Shown: positions 32,401 through 40,469 of the stretch, piece by piece
Layout of the letters: each line of letters opens with the position of its first letter
How positions within the stretch are numbered: the first letter of the stretch is position 1
Source of the DNA: Annona cherimola
Taxonomy: Eukaryota > Streptophyta > Magnoliopsida > Magnoliales > Annonaceae
Assembly: GCA_030490835.1 (NCBI GenBank)
Contig: CM059971.1
Span: 24,855,817-24,919,816 of the forward strand
Direction: 5' to 3'
DNA: 64,000 nucleotides
Made by a program: the position numbers and the translations under genes
Notes under the pieces: model-generated
Told to the model about the DNA's origin: nothing
The model's database searches: none
Seen by the model: only the letters and a program-made list of their open reading frames with translations

Positions 32401-32733
32401 GAACAACAAGCCAAACTTCGCTTCGACGAGCTCGAGGCACTAGATGAAAAGCGAGTTCAAGCACGGCAACGAATCGAACTATATCAAGCTCGAATGGTCG
32501 AAGCGTACAATAAAGTCGTGAGGCATCGCTCATTCAAAAGAGGAGATTTAGTGCTAAAGCTACGCACAGAGCTTATGGCCGGGGGCAAACTTACCGGCAA
32601 ATTCGAGCCTAAATGGGAAGGGCCTTACATCATTGAGAGGGTCCATGGCAATGGCACATATGAAGTTGTTAATTGCGGAAATCAAATGAAAGCAACCGTG
32701 AATGGGAATTACTTAAAAAGATACTATCCATGA
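23485..32733 (+). CDS. Intact Tat-type Gag-Pol polyprotein (3082 codons)
   Basis: One open frame encodes all replication proteins. Gag-like module 1 spans about 613-775 (FQWYISLPIGSVQTWEEMKE), with a C-x2-H-x4-H-x4-C knuckle at C870-C883. Further gag-like modules lie at about 1050-1172 and 1232-1402. The aspartic protease spans about 1526-1645, active site D1545-V-G-S, with LLLGRPWLH near its end. A Gly/Arg stretch (GRGRGRGHGRG) lies near 1715. Reverse transcriptase spans about 2062-2280 with YVDD at 2211-2214. RNase H spans about 2322-2477. A second, archaeal-type RNase H spans about 2503-2632 (D2507 in YFDGAS). Integrase follows, with a zinc region from about 2729 and a catalytic triad D2801, D2862, E2898 (35 residues between the last two). 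There is no chromodomain. The aRH domain places it in the Tat lineage. It is far longer than a usual Tat gag-pol. The start is the first ATG of the frame, 110 bp after the LTR. Confidence 0.95.
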   Translation: MAHSMAFGFLPNGGFVISMPNHMDAAIPHHFIRVPEKPEHRVYRHVDYSPAAIKQRRDRFALLKEPLIVQSSKTTPIQPTKSLQAPIRMGPPALRSNYAEKSARRLAAPAQPAARQPAGQPVLWSHSMKRPARRSTATRLAPACRPEAIVPQNGGKTVPNLVQCTITRQFGRAASRIVNLAPRPSQGDTQERKKLRRETKFSQLDASLADGGDDQFKPQGPIVVRSGLGTLRFVIPDPTHSPHQSTDAPSSSQARVKSPGHYDTANIVTVPHHVSRKQRRKAQQKKQFGKTTSRLNLKASSPLPPGPRYMLFSHPRQRGRPQKKPLQNSHKLRVPQKPRLFSRWQYPQRRHTTYPRSVLRLIPDFIHKNQFASLIRLREDMTYAPVVAPSREKHRMPHPKREAKRRRHLLQTTEVNMVDLTQPSTSKASDMLTRSRAAAMPITPPFCSLSHPEGIRAALPRGQFEASYMVGEEEEVLTPKSQLIHDLREEIKSMKRAMETQGNKTSGSHQPPSPRNRQSVHQPEKPVRQRTEEDENAELEPGFLQFNNLRINTPRTQDARVNTPMGSPPRYIAQKEMVHQLVAECLRRQAPQLTGVPTTTINRPYPPEVEAELLPRDLKPPKIQFDGTGSALKHLASFHYAMGNWAHHSNFCLRMFPNTLSGDAFQWYISLPIGSVQTWEEMKEMFTSRFVDTTREVQLSELSTLSQKKDEPVEDYITRWQRAANRCQAPLSQAMKVNLCRNGIKTEISLLMNEQLSTFQALAIEACRKEYLLSQQKAWKKESSTTTMFKKKKTGETSANTTEVKKQPDKAKPLVKEQPARPFRREEIQYAFGEDDVETLFQHLMSTGLFELPAPKRPEEVGRTSHQRYCSYHRYVGHPTKKCWDLQAILQDYIDKGVIKLSPPAQASSNVVTIEIAEKGDWEVVRKPPSLRQTKRCLKDLCRKDKRIRDKAILPFFSRHLRQSSRVQPFMIMDFLQPELLLPFYQRLARRSPRPEKERYILEELPKTSSCENGLDSNNGETETCYHINASASKPAKRRRTASVLIPNYTKFEVGMSPVNHIITYLRESRLLPASWETRVEYFRYSLGESVMSWYQDNHIEEITEWVILIDAFLVRFLSRQREQFPSNYLREIQYSQESTAHYVNYLRDSTWSDPLAIWLPEPEMVTKYLSDAVCPPADNGYKTFGAKTFIKAIRWVGNEGFKQEAIFSDAEGFGRTNQLQVLHVLQLNDAPILRVFPFLTRELSYDWPHIQLFHENHKYALPHLFDYSLAVCQMGQTEEFALGHFVLSLAHDSCALLWISSLPEEAFGSWEEFVDMFILRFYEYETEFPPEMIEVMHPLSGESQYDYILRWINCRIINQKFDKEEIMVHQCIKSMSGYFPEIPKVQPFFSDVLRTLATNIQDSASCNMVQVEEDVLAILRSGRITPENKGKAPAQEDRTQPEQHIPADHRKSSVSYDVLGHLKRLPARLSIYDALQLSQEARDALVSALTDENVRLAYLVDAAECDEVISFTDEDMLLGDVNHNRPLYVTGNLGGELVNRIMIDVGSAINILPLRTLRRIGISPSALKDTSVVIHGFNQGTQKAMGLIELELSIEDFCTEIPCFVINAPTSYNLLLGRPWLHSNKIIASTVHQCFKYCKDGVEKRIFADHKPFTTAESFYSDAKYYDLASAVNTSRKAVEATTREGQQEVSQAPPAPVSTDIFSKGEKMEGQGRGRGRGHGRGTTEPRAQFQTKFENMSLDPVHPLPRQRQGATIPPPTSYSNAAAGSRFYLDLEVLKKIAKPPRADSPRFEVDLEALRRFRNQANEEAKSLCYESDGMATEAAHQNQKPKETLDEVLAMLVGFNVSAPCVQEPQDEKFAQKHFIKQYGKVYGSPNKSSCLPTAKLKKWDFHHYSRESKKIMDLMGFYPDEPHLSGLGSDIPIPLSERPPGFQKGNKRLGLGYKEEEDGNFATTYCVSTSDDSNNDEEALMEPEDAPPAIEDGGQPTIDVLEEFNLGTEEDPRPIFIAKNLAEKEKVALRQLLSEFKDVFAWGYSEMPGLNPTIAMHHLHITRDKKPVKQAPRRFRPELEEQIIKEVEKLIDAEFIREIKFPKWISSIVPVKKKNGQIRICVDFRDLNEACPKDEFPLPFTDLLIDSTALYDTFSFMDGYSGYNQIKMAPADEAATAFRTPMGVFCYKVMPFGLKNAGATYQRAMQNIFHDMLHKHVECYVDDLVVRSEGHNKHKNDLRSVFLRLRKYDLKMNPLKCAFGVSSGKFLGFIIRQRGIEVDPLKTEAIQNMPPPRNLRELRSLQGQLSYIRRFISNLSGRCQPFHKLMKKDTTFQWDAKCQQAFEAIKELLQNPPVLTTPVKGKSLILYIAASPQSLGALLAQENAQGKEQAAYYLSRRLLQAECNYSSIEKICLALVFVAQKLRHYFLAHQIILISKVDPLKFLITKPMLSGRLAKWSLLLSEFDIKYVPRKAVKGQVLADFLAAHPLEEEFPILENLPDEKVFYANDDPMWQMYFDGASKPSGAGVGIVVVSPHKDLFPHSYFLGRSTTNNEAEYEALLIGMELLLQSDILFVRIFGDSELVIKQLNNQYEVHQPHLRKYYDKAQTLLAKFEMVSVEHVPRSENIVADALSKLASILAFNELDDMTIRVQRLEDDEELQVNQIGRCVSEVTTNNDDWRIPIINYLKYGIEPDDPSARKSLRKAVSRYTVFQDDLYRIAFDGLWLRCIDGNDICQVLQETHSSECGAHQSGRRLYHRIKMLGYYWPTMVQDSINFAKSCEACQMHGDIYHIPASVMSPAPISWPFSWWGFDIVGPINPSSSKGHLYILAATDYFSKWAEAKAYKRVRAQEVVEFIKHKIIYRYGVPYQITSDNGTPFKNDKVNQLCRKFGIKQVFSSPYYPQGNGQAEAFNKNIIRILKRTTMKNKRDWHERLPEALWAYRTTHRTATGATPYSLLFGTEAVLPVEIQLASLRVAIHSGSTTEQQAKLRFDELEALDEKRVQARQRIELYQARMVEAYNKVVRHRSFKRGDLVLKLRTELMAGGKLTGKFEPKWEGPYIIERVHGNGTYEVVNCGNQMKATVNGNYLKRYYP

Positions 32734-32837
32734 AATTACAAAGAAAGTCATATATCAAAAGAATCTCTACAGCCTCCCTCGTAGAAGGAAGGGACTCCTT
32801 CAAAACTCGAATGGAGTTCACTACAGCAGCAGGAGAA

Positions 32838-34031
32838 ACAGGGAAAGTACTTCGCTTATGATGGTGAGAAGAGCTTGTTTACAGTGGGGGTTCTTCCACA
32901 ACAAAATTTTGAATTCGGTGTTGTCCTTGAAGACGTGTCCTCAAACAAAGTTAGTGGGAATAGTAGTCCTCATGGTAATGACAGCTCCGGGGAGGGAGAT
33001 CGGAAAAGGCAAAGGTGTTCGCTGCTACAATTCCAATGAAAGTTATTGCAAATGCTCTGCAAGGACACGATTCCTAGAGTTCTCAAGAAGCCTTAAGGGT
33101 TCTAGATATAATCCTAAGGCAGCATGCTGCAAAGCAGGGTTGCCTTCGGGTTCGGCAGTCATTTCTTCACAATGATCCTAGTAACTTTGTTGACTTTGGA
33201 GGTGGAGTTCTGGGTTGTCGTGGTTTTCATTCTAGCTTCCGAACCAGTCAAGGGGGGCTTCTCTCTAAATATTGATGTGATTATAAGGCCTGACTCTGTT
33301 GATGGATTTCTGATGGCTAATCAAAATATTAGAAATCATGGTGAAATTGATTGGGGAAAAGCAAAGAAAACCCTGAGGAATTTGAAGGTTTTCTGCAAAT
33401 ATGTCATGCATTAATGTTGGAAAGCCAAAACGCCCCACTTACTATCCTGCCGAGCTCTGCTCTCTAGTTTCATTGCAAAGGTATACTAAATCTCGATCAA
33501 CTTTGCAAAAATCATCACTGGTTGAAAAACCACGACAGAAACCACAAGAAGGGATGCAAACTTTAAGTAATGCATTAAGAAACAGCAACTATGGTGCTGA
33601 TGAAATGTCGAAGGCATGTGGTGTTTCGATCAATGGTAACTTCACTCAAGAAGAAGGCCGTGTCTTGAATGCACCAAAGTTAAAAGTTGGTAACGATGAA
33701 TTCTTTCCTGGAAATGGTCGGTGGAATTTCAACAATAAGAAACTTATGGACCCTCAAAAAAAAAAAAAAAAATATGGGCCACTGTAAACTTTTATGCTCG
33801 CTGCGATGTTCGGTCTCTTGCTCGTGATATGCACAAATGTGGGGCGATGAAAGGCATTGTCATTGCAGAACCATTTGATTACTTTGAAGAGAATCCTCAA
33901 TTCAGGCGTGCTCCACCTACTGTTAGGGTCGACAAGATATTCGAAATCATTCAGTCAAGGCTGCCAGGAGCCCCTAAGTTTCTTCTCTGTGTTTTACCTA
34001 AGAAAAAGAATTGTGATATATATGGCCCATA
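32838..34031 (+). pseudogene. AGO4-like: Captured, broken ARGONAUTE4-clade fragment
   Basis: Sense-strand frames spell consecutive blocks of a plant AGO4-type Argonaute: FAYDGEKSLFTVG, VVLEDVSSN and GDRKR (N-terminal region); IPMKVIANALQG, LDIILRQHAAKQGC, QSFLHNDPSNF and GVLGCRGFHSSFRT (N/L1); WGKAKKTLRNLKV; then CINVGKPKRPTYY, LCSLVSLQRYTK, SLVEKPRQKPQE and GRWNFNNKK (end of PAZ and L2); then NFYARCDVRSLARDM, FRRAPPTVRV and PGAPKFLLCVLP (start of MID). Most of PAZ, the rest of MID and all of PIWI are missing. Lesions: a stop in GHDS-stop-SSQ, a 1-nt insertion near GGLLS, a missing block after RKRQR, a few missing codons after LNIDV, and an A run at about 33756-33771. Coding blocks join without introns, so capture was probably by mRNA. 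It lies between pol and the polypurine tract. Confidence 0.88.
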
Positions 34032-34172
34032 ATAAAAATGTATATATATATATATATATAAAAAAAAAAAAAAAAAAAAACCCTCATGAGTCAAGAAAAG
34101 CCTGCCAAACAACATGTCAGGAATCACGCCTTTACAAGTAGCCCACAACGGCATAATTCCTGAGGGGGCATT
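34032..34172 (+). other. Level-2 3' untranslated region and polypurine tract
   Basis: A (TA)n run and a run of about 20 A (34061-34080) follow the AGO fragment. Then comes a short unique stretch and the polypurine tract GAGGGGG at 34162-34168, four bases before the TGATGGGG LTR start. Confidence 0.85.
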
Positions 34173-34223
34173 TGATGGGGTATATTTTGGGCAGTCTATG
34201 AAACTATACATATATATAATATA

Positions 34224-34257
<34 letters not shown>

Positions 34258-34393
34258 CAGTGGTGCGTGCAAGCCGCAGAGAGAGATTCTCTGCCTACGG
34301 AGAGAAAAAGTGCAAAAGAAAGAAGCCGGAGCGCAGGAGGATTTCGCGCCGGAAAAGCAGTCATCGGCCGCGTGGTAGGAAGATCGCACGGGG

Positions 34394-34603
34394 TGAATGG
34401 CTGTGGCGAGCCACGGAGGAAATCGCCTGCTGTTTGCTCCTCCTCCATCTTGTTGGAGCTGTCGGCCTTCGACGATCTCGCCTCCTTTAAGCGCGCCGAG
34501 GAGGAAGATGGCGCCGTGGTCGGTAAGGTTGGGTTTTGGTACAGAATGGGTTCGAGAAAGATGGGGCTTGAGGAGCGAACCCCTCTCATTATCGCCGCCT
34601 CGT
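34394..34603 (+). pseudogene. Ankyrin/CCCH N-terminal fragment, 3' LTR copy
   Basis: Counterpart of 6361-6570, with one substitution in the segment (C for T near 34519 within GGCGCCGTGG). Same LLELSAFDD and EERTPL blocks. Confidence 0.6.
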
Positions 34604-34843
34604 CAGTAGCTCAAGCACCACGATTCCGAAACTGTATACGTCCGACTCCTTCATTGTCTGCCTCGACAGCACCACCTCCAGCGAGACGTAGCAGACAGAC
34701 CCCACCACCGGTGCCATCGTGGCCGAAGTCGACGCTTCGGGCGCTGCCGACGACTGGACGCTCACTAGCCGGTCGAAGCCGAAATCCGAAAGGTGGACCT
34801 CAAGATCCGCGCTGAAGAAGACGTTCTGAGACTTCACGTCGCC
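34589..34843 (-). pseudogene. LRR receptor kinase fragment, 3' LTR copy
   Basis: Counterpart of 6556-6810 with the same DFG and KESDVYSFG motifs and the same SPE-to-SLE change. Confidence 0.85.
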
Positions 34844-35160
34844 TTCTGTTGATTTCGGGAATGTCGTGCACCGGCGGCCCACGCTGCCTCCATTGCAGCA
34901 GCAGCGCTTCCATCAAGACCAGGGAGCCACCGCCTCCTTTGACAACGCACCAACTTTTGGGTCTTTGAAGTGCAAGCTTTGGAACCAGCATGGGTTGCCT
35001 AATGATAGTTCTGCTGCCAGGGGTCCTCCCAAAACCCATTAGAAGCTTGGCTCTGAGCAGAGCGGCAGCGGCAGCAGCTTTGCGAGTCCCAAAAGCTCAT
35101 CAGTTCCTGATTCTGCTCGTGCTAATCTCCTATCGCGCCTGTTTTGCCGCCGTGAAGAGG

Positions 35161-35298
35161 CAGTTACCGTCCTCCTCCACGTCCTGCAATATCTTCAGGA
35201 AATCCGGCTGCTGAAGGTAACCGCATATTGTTGGGTCCACCGTCAGCTTTGCCCACACGTCTGGCCCTTGAAAGATTTTCTCGAACGACGATTTTCGA
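35161..35298 (-). pseudogene. STI1/HOP fragment with OTU-like end, 3' LTR copy
   Basis: Counterpart of 7128-7265. VWAKLTVDPT, YLQQPDFLK and DGNCLF are all present. Confidence 0.7.
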
Positions 35299-35353
35299 CA
35301 GCGAGAACAAGCTTTAGAGAAAGCAGTGACCGGTTCGACCTCAGTCTACAAGC

Positions 35354-35593
35354 ATGGCTGATGAGGCTACCAGTGCTGCTGAGACCTCTACCCCAGCTCT
35401 TGGGGAACCCATGGACATCATGACTGCCCTTCAGCTTGTCTTGAAGAAGGCATTAGCACATGGCGGTCTTGCTCGTGGTCTTCATGAAGGTGCGTAGATG
35501 ATTGAGAAGCATGCTGCCCAGTCGTGCATGCTAGCTGAGGATTGCAACCAGCCCGACTATGTCAAGACTGGTCAGGGCTCTCTGTGCTGATCA
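35354..35593 (+). pseudogene. Ribosomal protein eS12 fragment, 3' LTR copy
   Basis: Counterpart of 7321-7560 with the same TAG stop after HEGA, showing that the lesion was already in the parent element. Confidence 0.9.
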
Positions 35594-35696
35594 CGGGAAT
35601 GAGAGCCGTTGATTTGAAGAAGGATTTGAACGGGGAAATGGCCGTGGAAGGAGGGCGAAGCAAACTGGAGAGAGCTGCGTCGGTGTTCAGGTCGAG

Positions 35697-35793
35697 CTGA
35701 TGGGGTGCGTTGATCTAGGATTCGGCTTCAGCTATAAAGAGATACCGGAGCTAGGCAACACGCTGCCGGCGCTCAAACTATTCTGTCAGATGG
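35697..35793 (+). pseudogene. DUF1685-like fragment, 3' LTR copy
   Basis: Counterpart of 7664-7760 (GCVDLGFGFSYKEIPEL). Confidence 0.6.
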
Positions 35794-36753
35794 GCCAGAA
35801 ATTCTTGATGAAGCAGACGACAGATCTGCAGCTGGAAACAAAGACGCTTCTCCGGTGAAGAAGCTGCTGAAAGTCGCGGGATCGATGGCCGGGAGAAATT
35901 TCATAAAAACGAAAATGAAAATGAAAATGAAAATGAAAGCAGAAATATTTACAGCATCGCTGAATATTAACAATTTCAGAAAAATCAGCCTTGGCGACCA
36001 ATTACAGAGAATCGCAGCGCATGCACATCGCATCACCAGCTCTGACACCCACTCGACGTCTGGAGCTGCGACTGCTGCTTCAGCCCGATCAATCACATTC
36101 TCCTTGCTCAGCTTCTCATACATGCGAGTCCTCAAATCCCTTCCGGATTCAACCCTCTCCATTGGCTCTTCCGCAATGCGGCCTCTGTCCCATTCATCCA
36201 ACCACGCAACACTCGTTGCGGGTGCAGTCGGCGTCGACGGAAGACTGATGAACGCCGGACGCAGATTCGAACCTCTTGGCGACAGCCCGAACTGCATAAC
36301 CCACGAAGCAGGCGCCGATTTCGCCTTGCTCAGCTGCAGCTGCCTCAGCGAAGCGAGGACCTCGTTCACGGAGCCAGATGCAGCAGATGGGAGGCGGATC
36401 GACGGGCTTACTGGCAACAGAGGCGGCGAGTCCGACGGTGATGAGAGCGGAAACGAGATTAAGGTCAAAGTAGGAGAGGCCGCAGCGGCGGCGAACGGCG
36501 ACTTGGACGTGCAGCAAGAGCCTATCTCCATCACCTGGCGGAGCGGCGAACCGTCGTACGAATCGGCCATGGTCGCGACCCCCTTTAAGCTCTGCTGCTG
36601 CTGCGGCGGGCGCACGCGTAGCTGCTGCGGGGTGTGCGCAAAGAAGCAAACGCGGCGCCTGCAGGCCGTCCCGTCCTTGCAGGGCTGCGTCCGGTAGCGC
36701 GATGGGTGAAGCGACCGGGAGTTCCGGGCGGAGGTATGCACCATCGGCGGCAT
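35773..36753 (-). pseudogene. CCCH zinc-finger fragment, 3' LTR copy
   Basis: Counterpart of 7740-8720. The 326-codon frame is identical, including the C-x5-C-x4-C-x3-H finger. Confidence 0.85.
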
Positions 36754-36844
36754 CCAGCATGTGAACCTGGTGCGCTTTTGGGGCTTCTGCTCCGAAAACT
36801 CTCACCGCCTCCTGGTCTACGACTACATGAATAATGGACCGCTG
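36728..36844 (+). pseudogene. S-receptor-type kinase fragment, 3' LTR copy
   Basis: Counterpart of 8695-8811 ([20 protein letters not shown]). Confidence 0.8.
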
Positions 36845-36890
36845 GCTCCACGGCAAGATGGCCAGAGAAGGAGGAGCCGGTCTCGACGGG

Positions 36891-37435
36891 CCAATGCGAC
36901 TGGGACTGTTCGTGGCGGCGGCAGCTAGTGCCAACATTTTCGAAGGCCACGTGAACCCTGCCGTCACCTTTGGCCATTCCTTGGCGGAGACATCAGCCTG
37001 TTGCGGGGCATCCTCTACTGGAATGCGCAGCTGCTCGGATCCACCGTCGCCTGCTTGCTTCTCCGTTTCTCCACCAGAGGGCCGAAAACCGGCACCTTCA
37101 GGCTTTCGGCGCATGTCGGCATCTAGAATGCTCTGGTTTTTGGGATCGTGATGACGCTCGGGCCTGTGTGCACAGTCTACGCGACGGTCTTGGACCCGAA
37201 GAAAGGGAGCTTGGGCACGATCGTGCCGCTGGCCATCGGCTCCATCATGGGGGCCAACATCTTGGCGGGTGGGGCCTTCGACGGCACTTCCATGAACCCA
37301 GCTGTGTCATTCGGGCCGGCGTTGGTGAGCTGGTCGTAGGAGAGCCACTGGATTTACTGGGTGGGTCCTCTGATCGGCGCCACCATTGCCGCTCTCGTCT
37401 ACGATCTCTTCTTCACCGAAGGAAAACACCCATGA
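36891..37435 (+). pseudogene. TIP aquaporin fragment, 3' LTR copy
   Basis: Counterpart of 8858-9402 with both NPA motifs and the same frameshifts and stops. Confidence 0.9.
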
Positions 37436-37695
37436 GCCGCTCTAGTGACGCGGGCTCCAGTTCTCGAGTCTCTTGCTTCCTTTCAATCCATGCATTTGGT
37501 GTCATGGGTCTGGTGCTTTGGTCGGCAGAGCGGAGAAATGCGCCTAACCCAGAAGAGAGGAAAGGAGAGCTGGACGAACTAAAAACGGGAAGAAACGAGA
37601 CCACATGAACAAAGCTGGACAGCGCAGGCGAAGCGTGATGTAGAAGCAAAAGAGGCAGCAAGCTCTGTCGCTGAACGGCTATTCAGCGCGAAGAC

Positions 37696-37823
37696 GGTTC
37701 CGCGGGAAAGCGGTTCCGCGGGAAAGTGGTTCCGCGGGAAGACGGTTCCGCGTGAAGGCGGTTCCGCGGGAAGACGGTTCCGCGTGAAGGCAGTTCCGCG
37801 GGAAGACGGTTCCGCGTGAACTT
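37696..37823 (+). repeat. 16-bp tandem array, 3' LTR copy
   Basis: Eight units, same order as 9663-9790. Confidence 0.9.
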
Positions 37824-37865
37824 GCATCCACAGCCGCGGAACCTATCCCAGACCCGGCGAAAGCC

Positions 37866-37873
37866 TATAAATA
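37866..37873 (+). promoter_or_regulatory. TATA box of the level-2 3' LTR
   Basis: TATAAATA. In the 3' LTR it would drive read-out transcription through R/U5 into the level-1 pol remnant beginning at 40470. Confidence 0.8.
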
Positions 37874-38017
37874 GCCGCATTCGGCTACCCATTTGAACGA
37901 CGAGCGAGGAGAGGGCGAGGACGAGCAAGAGAGATCTCTCCCGCGCTCAAAAAAAAGAGGGAAGGTGAGTTCTCAGATATATATTTTTGAGTTTCTTTAA
38001 TATATATATATATATAT

Positions 38018-38960
38018 ATTATATATAAATATATATATACATATATATTATTTTCAAAAACTACTTTTCCCAGCGTGGATACTCCCCGACTGGCGGGTTG
38101 AATTGACACACGGGTTAAGTATATTTTCTCCTATAAAAATATATATATGTATATTATTTATATATAAATATATATATACATATATATTATTTTCAAAAAC
38201 TACTTTTCCTAACGTGGATACTCCCCGACTGGCGGGTTGAATTGACACACGGGTTAAGTATATTTTCTCCTATAAAAATATATATATGTATATTATTTAT
38301 ATATAAATATATATATACATATATATTATTTTCAAAAACTACTTTTCCCAACGTGGATACTCCCCGACTGGCGGGTTGAATTGACACACGGGTTAAGTAT
38401 ATTTTCTCCTATAAAAATATATATATGTATATTATTTATATATAAATATATATACATATATATTATTTTCAAAAACTACTTTTCCCAACGTGGATACTCC
38501 CCGACTGGCGGGTTGAACTGACACACGGGTTAAGTATATTTGCTCCTACAAAAATATATATATGTATATTATTTATATATAAATATATATATACATATAT
38601 ATTATTTTCAAAAACTACTTTTCCCAACGTGGATACTCCCCGACTGGCGGGTTGAATTGACACACGGGTTAAGTATATTTTCTCCTATAAAAATATATAT
38701 ATGTATATTATTTATATATAAATATATATATACATATATATTATTTTCAAAAACTACTTTTCCCAACGTGGATACTCCCCGACTGGCGGGTTGAATTGAC
38801 ACACGGGTTAAGTATATTTTCTCCTATAAAAATATATATATGTATATTATTTATATATAAATATATATATACATATATATTATTTTCAAAAACTACTTTT
38901 CCCAACGTGGATACTCCCCGACTGGCGGGTTGAATTGACACACGGGTTAAGTATATTTTC
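38018..38960 (+). repeat. 139-bp tandem array, 3' LTR copy (7 units)
   Basis: Seven uninterrupted units. Period is 139 bp except 137 bp between units three and four (two fewer AT bases), a variant shared with the 5' LTR. Open frames reading MSIQPASRGVSTLGKVVF on the minus strand are by-products of the repeat. Confidence 0.95.
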
Positions 38961-39138
38961 CCTCTTATGAAAATAAAAATAAATATATATGTATTTTCTA
39001 TAAAAATATATCAGAATATACATATATATTCAAAGGCATCCAAAAATTAAGATTTTGACTTCTAAGATTATATAAATATATATATACATATATATATATA
39101 TCAAAAAAAAAATGATGACGACTTCTTCGCTCAATCCG

Positions 39139-39670
39139 AGCCAAAAATCTCTAAAAAGCCCAAGCTGGCTCAAAATTTTCCAAAAAAAGCCCAAGCTGGC
39201 TCAAAATTTTCCAAAAAGCCCAAGCTGGCCCAAAAATCTCCAAAAAGCCCAAGATGGCTAAAAACTCTCCAAAAAGCCCAAGCTGGCCCAAAAATCTCCA
39301 AAAATCCCAAGATGGCTAAAAATTCTCCAAAAAGCCCAAGCTGGCTGAAAATTTTCCAAAAAGCCCAAGTTGGCCCAAAACTCTACAAAAAAGCCCAAGA
39401 TGGCTAAAAACTCTCCAAAAAGCCCAAGATGGCTAAAAACTCTCCAAAAAGCCCAAGCTGGCTCAAAATTTTTCAAAAAGCCCAAGATGGCTAAAAACCC
39501 TCAAAAAAGCCCAAACGGGCTCAAAACTCTTCAAAAAGCCCATGATGGCCCAAAACTCTACAAAAAAGCCCAAGATGGCTACCAACCCTCCAAAAAGCTT
39601 GAGATAGCTCAAAAATCTCCAAAAAGCCCAAGATGGCTCAAAAATCCCCCAACAAGCCCAGTTGGGCTCA
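39139..39670 (+). repeat. ~30-bp AAAAGCCCAAG array, 3' LTR copy
   Basis: Counterpart of 22051-22580 with one substitution found (AAAACTCTAC for AAAATTCTAC). Confidence 0.92.
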
Positions 39671-39963
39671 AACCCTTTTTAATGGTCAAAGTTGACCTAA
39701 AAATACTTTTAAACCCGGTTAAATCCATTTCTTGGTAAAACCACCCAATTATTCAATCCAGAGGCTGAAAGCGGGAGACGCTGGTTTCTTGTACAAGTAC
39801 AGAAGCTGAAAGCGGGACACGCTGGTCTGCTGTGTAAATCCAGAAGCTAAGAGCGCACTTAGTTTGCTGTGTAGGGTCACTAGTGTAGCCGACGGGCCCC
39901 TCACTAGTTCCCAAACTGAGTCATCGCTGGTCGACGGGCTAAGCGTAAACTCATATTTATGTC

Positions 39964-40128
39964 ATGGCGCGTGGCGTCATGTACCTCATATTCAAATTAT
40001 GGCGCGTGGCGTCATATACCCCATATTTAAGTCATGGCGCGTGGCGTCATGTACTTCATATTCAAGTTATGGCGCGTGGCGTCATATACCTCACATTCGA
40101 GTCACGGCGCGGGGCGAAGTGTACTCAT
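39964..40128 (+). repeat. 35-bp GGCGCGTGGCGTCAT array, 3' LTR copy
   Basis: Counterpart of 22876-23040, four units plus a part unit. Confidence 0.92.
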
Positions 40129-40464
40129 TTATCTTTATATTTTTGTTAGACACGATTTTTCGTGCACTTGTAAAGACGTAGAAGGATCTTCTACGCACTT
40201 CATTACTATTAAGCATTTTTTTTTTGGACCATTGTATTCAGCTCTTTTAATCAAGGGTTTTCTCGTTAGAGATGTAAAATCAGAATGTAGAACACAATGC
40301 AAAATATTTCTGTGATATACTTTTCGGACTCGGTTAAAGAATTGGATGCTTTAAAATTTTGCTGGGAAATTAATTAAGCATTTATTCTCAAAGCCACAGG
40401 GAAACAATTTTATCTTTAACCAAGTGTATGAATTATGATATGATTTTCTCACGAGGCCGGAACA

Positions 40465-40469
40465 GCACC
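40465..40469 (+). repeat. Target-site duplication GCACC, right copy (level 2)
   Basis: It directly follows GGAACA. The level-1 pol reading resumes from here. Confidence 0.95.

Larger units (their letters stand above)
6139..40464 (+). mobile_element. Level-2 giant Tat-type gypsy retrotransposon with captured host genes
   Basis: It is bounded by perfect 5-bp target duplications. The 5' LTR (6139-23375) is split by a copia element, and the 3' LTR is 34173-40464. Without the copia insertion the element is about 23.4 kb with LTRs of about 6.29 kb, unusually large for a plant LTR element. LTR ends are TGATGGGG and GGAACA (TG...CA). The internal region has a primer-binding site, one intact 9.25-kb gag-pol ORF, an ARGONAUTE-derived segment and a polypurine tract. 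By eye the two LTRs show only three substitutions (near 6486, 21551 and 22297) plus length changes in A, T and AT runs, so insertion was very recent. All repeat arrays and gene pieces are present in both LTRs. The intact gag-pol suggests it could still be autonomous. Confidence 0.95.
34173..40464 (+). repeat. 3' LTR of the level-2 element (uninterrupted)
   Basis: About 6.29 kb, and the reference copy for the LTR structure. In order: A29 run (34229-34257), captured gene mosaic (34394-37435), 16-bp array, TATA box, seven 139-bp units, ~30-bp array, 35-bp array and the end GGAACA. Confidence 0.96.
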
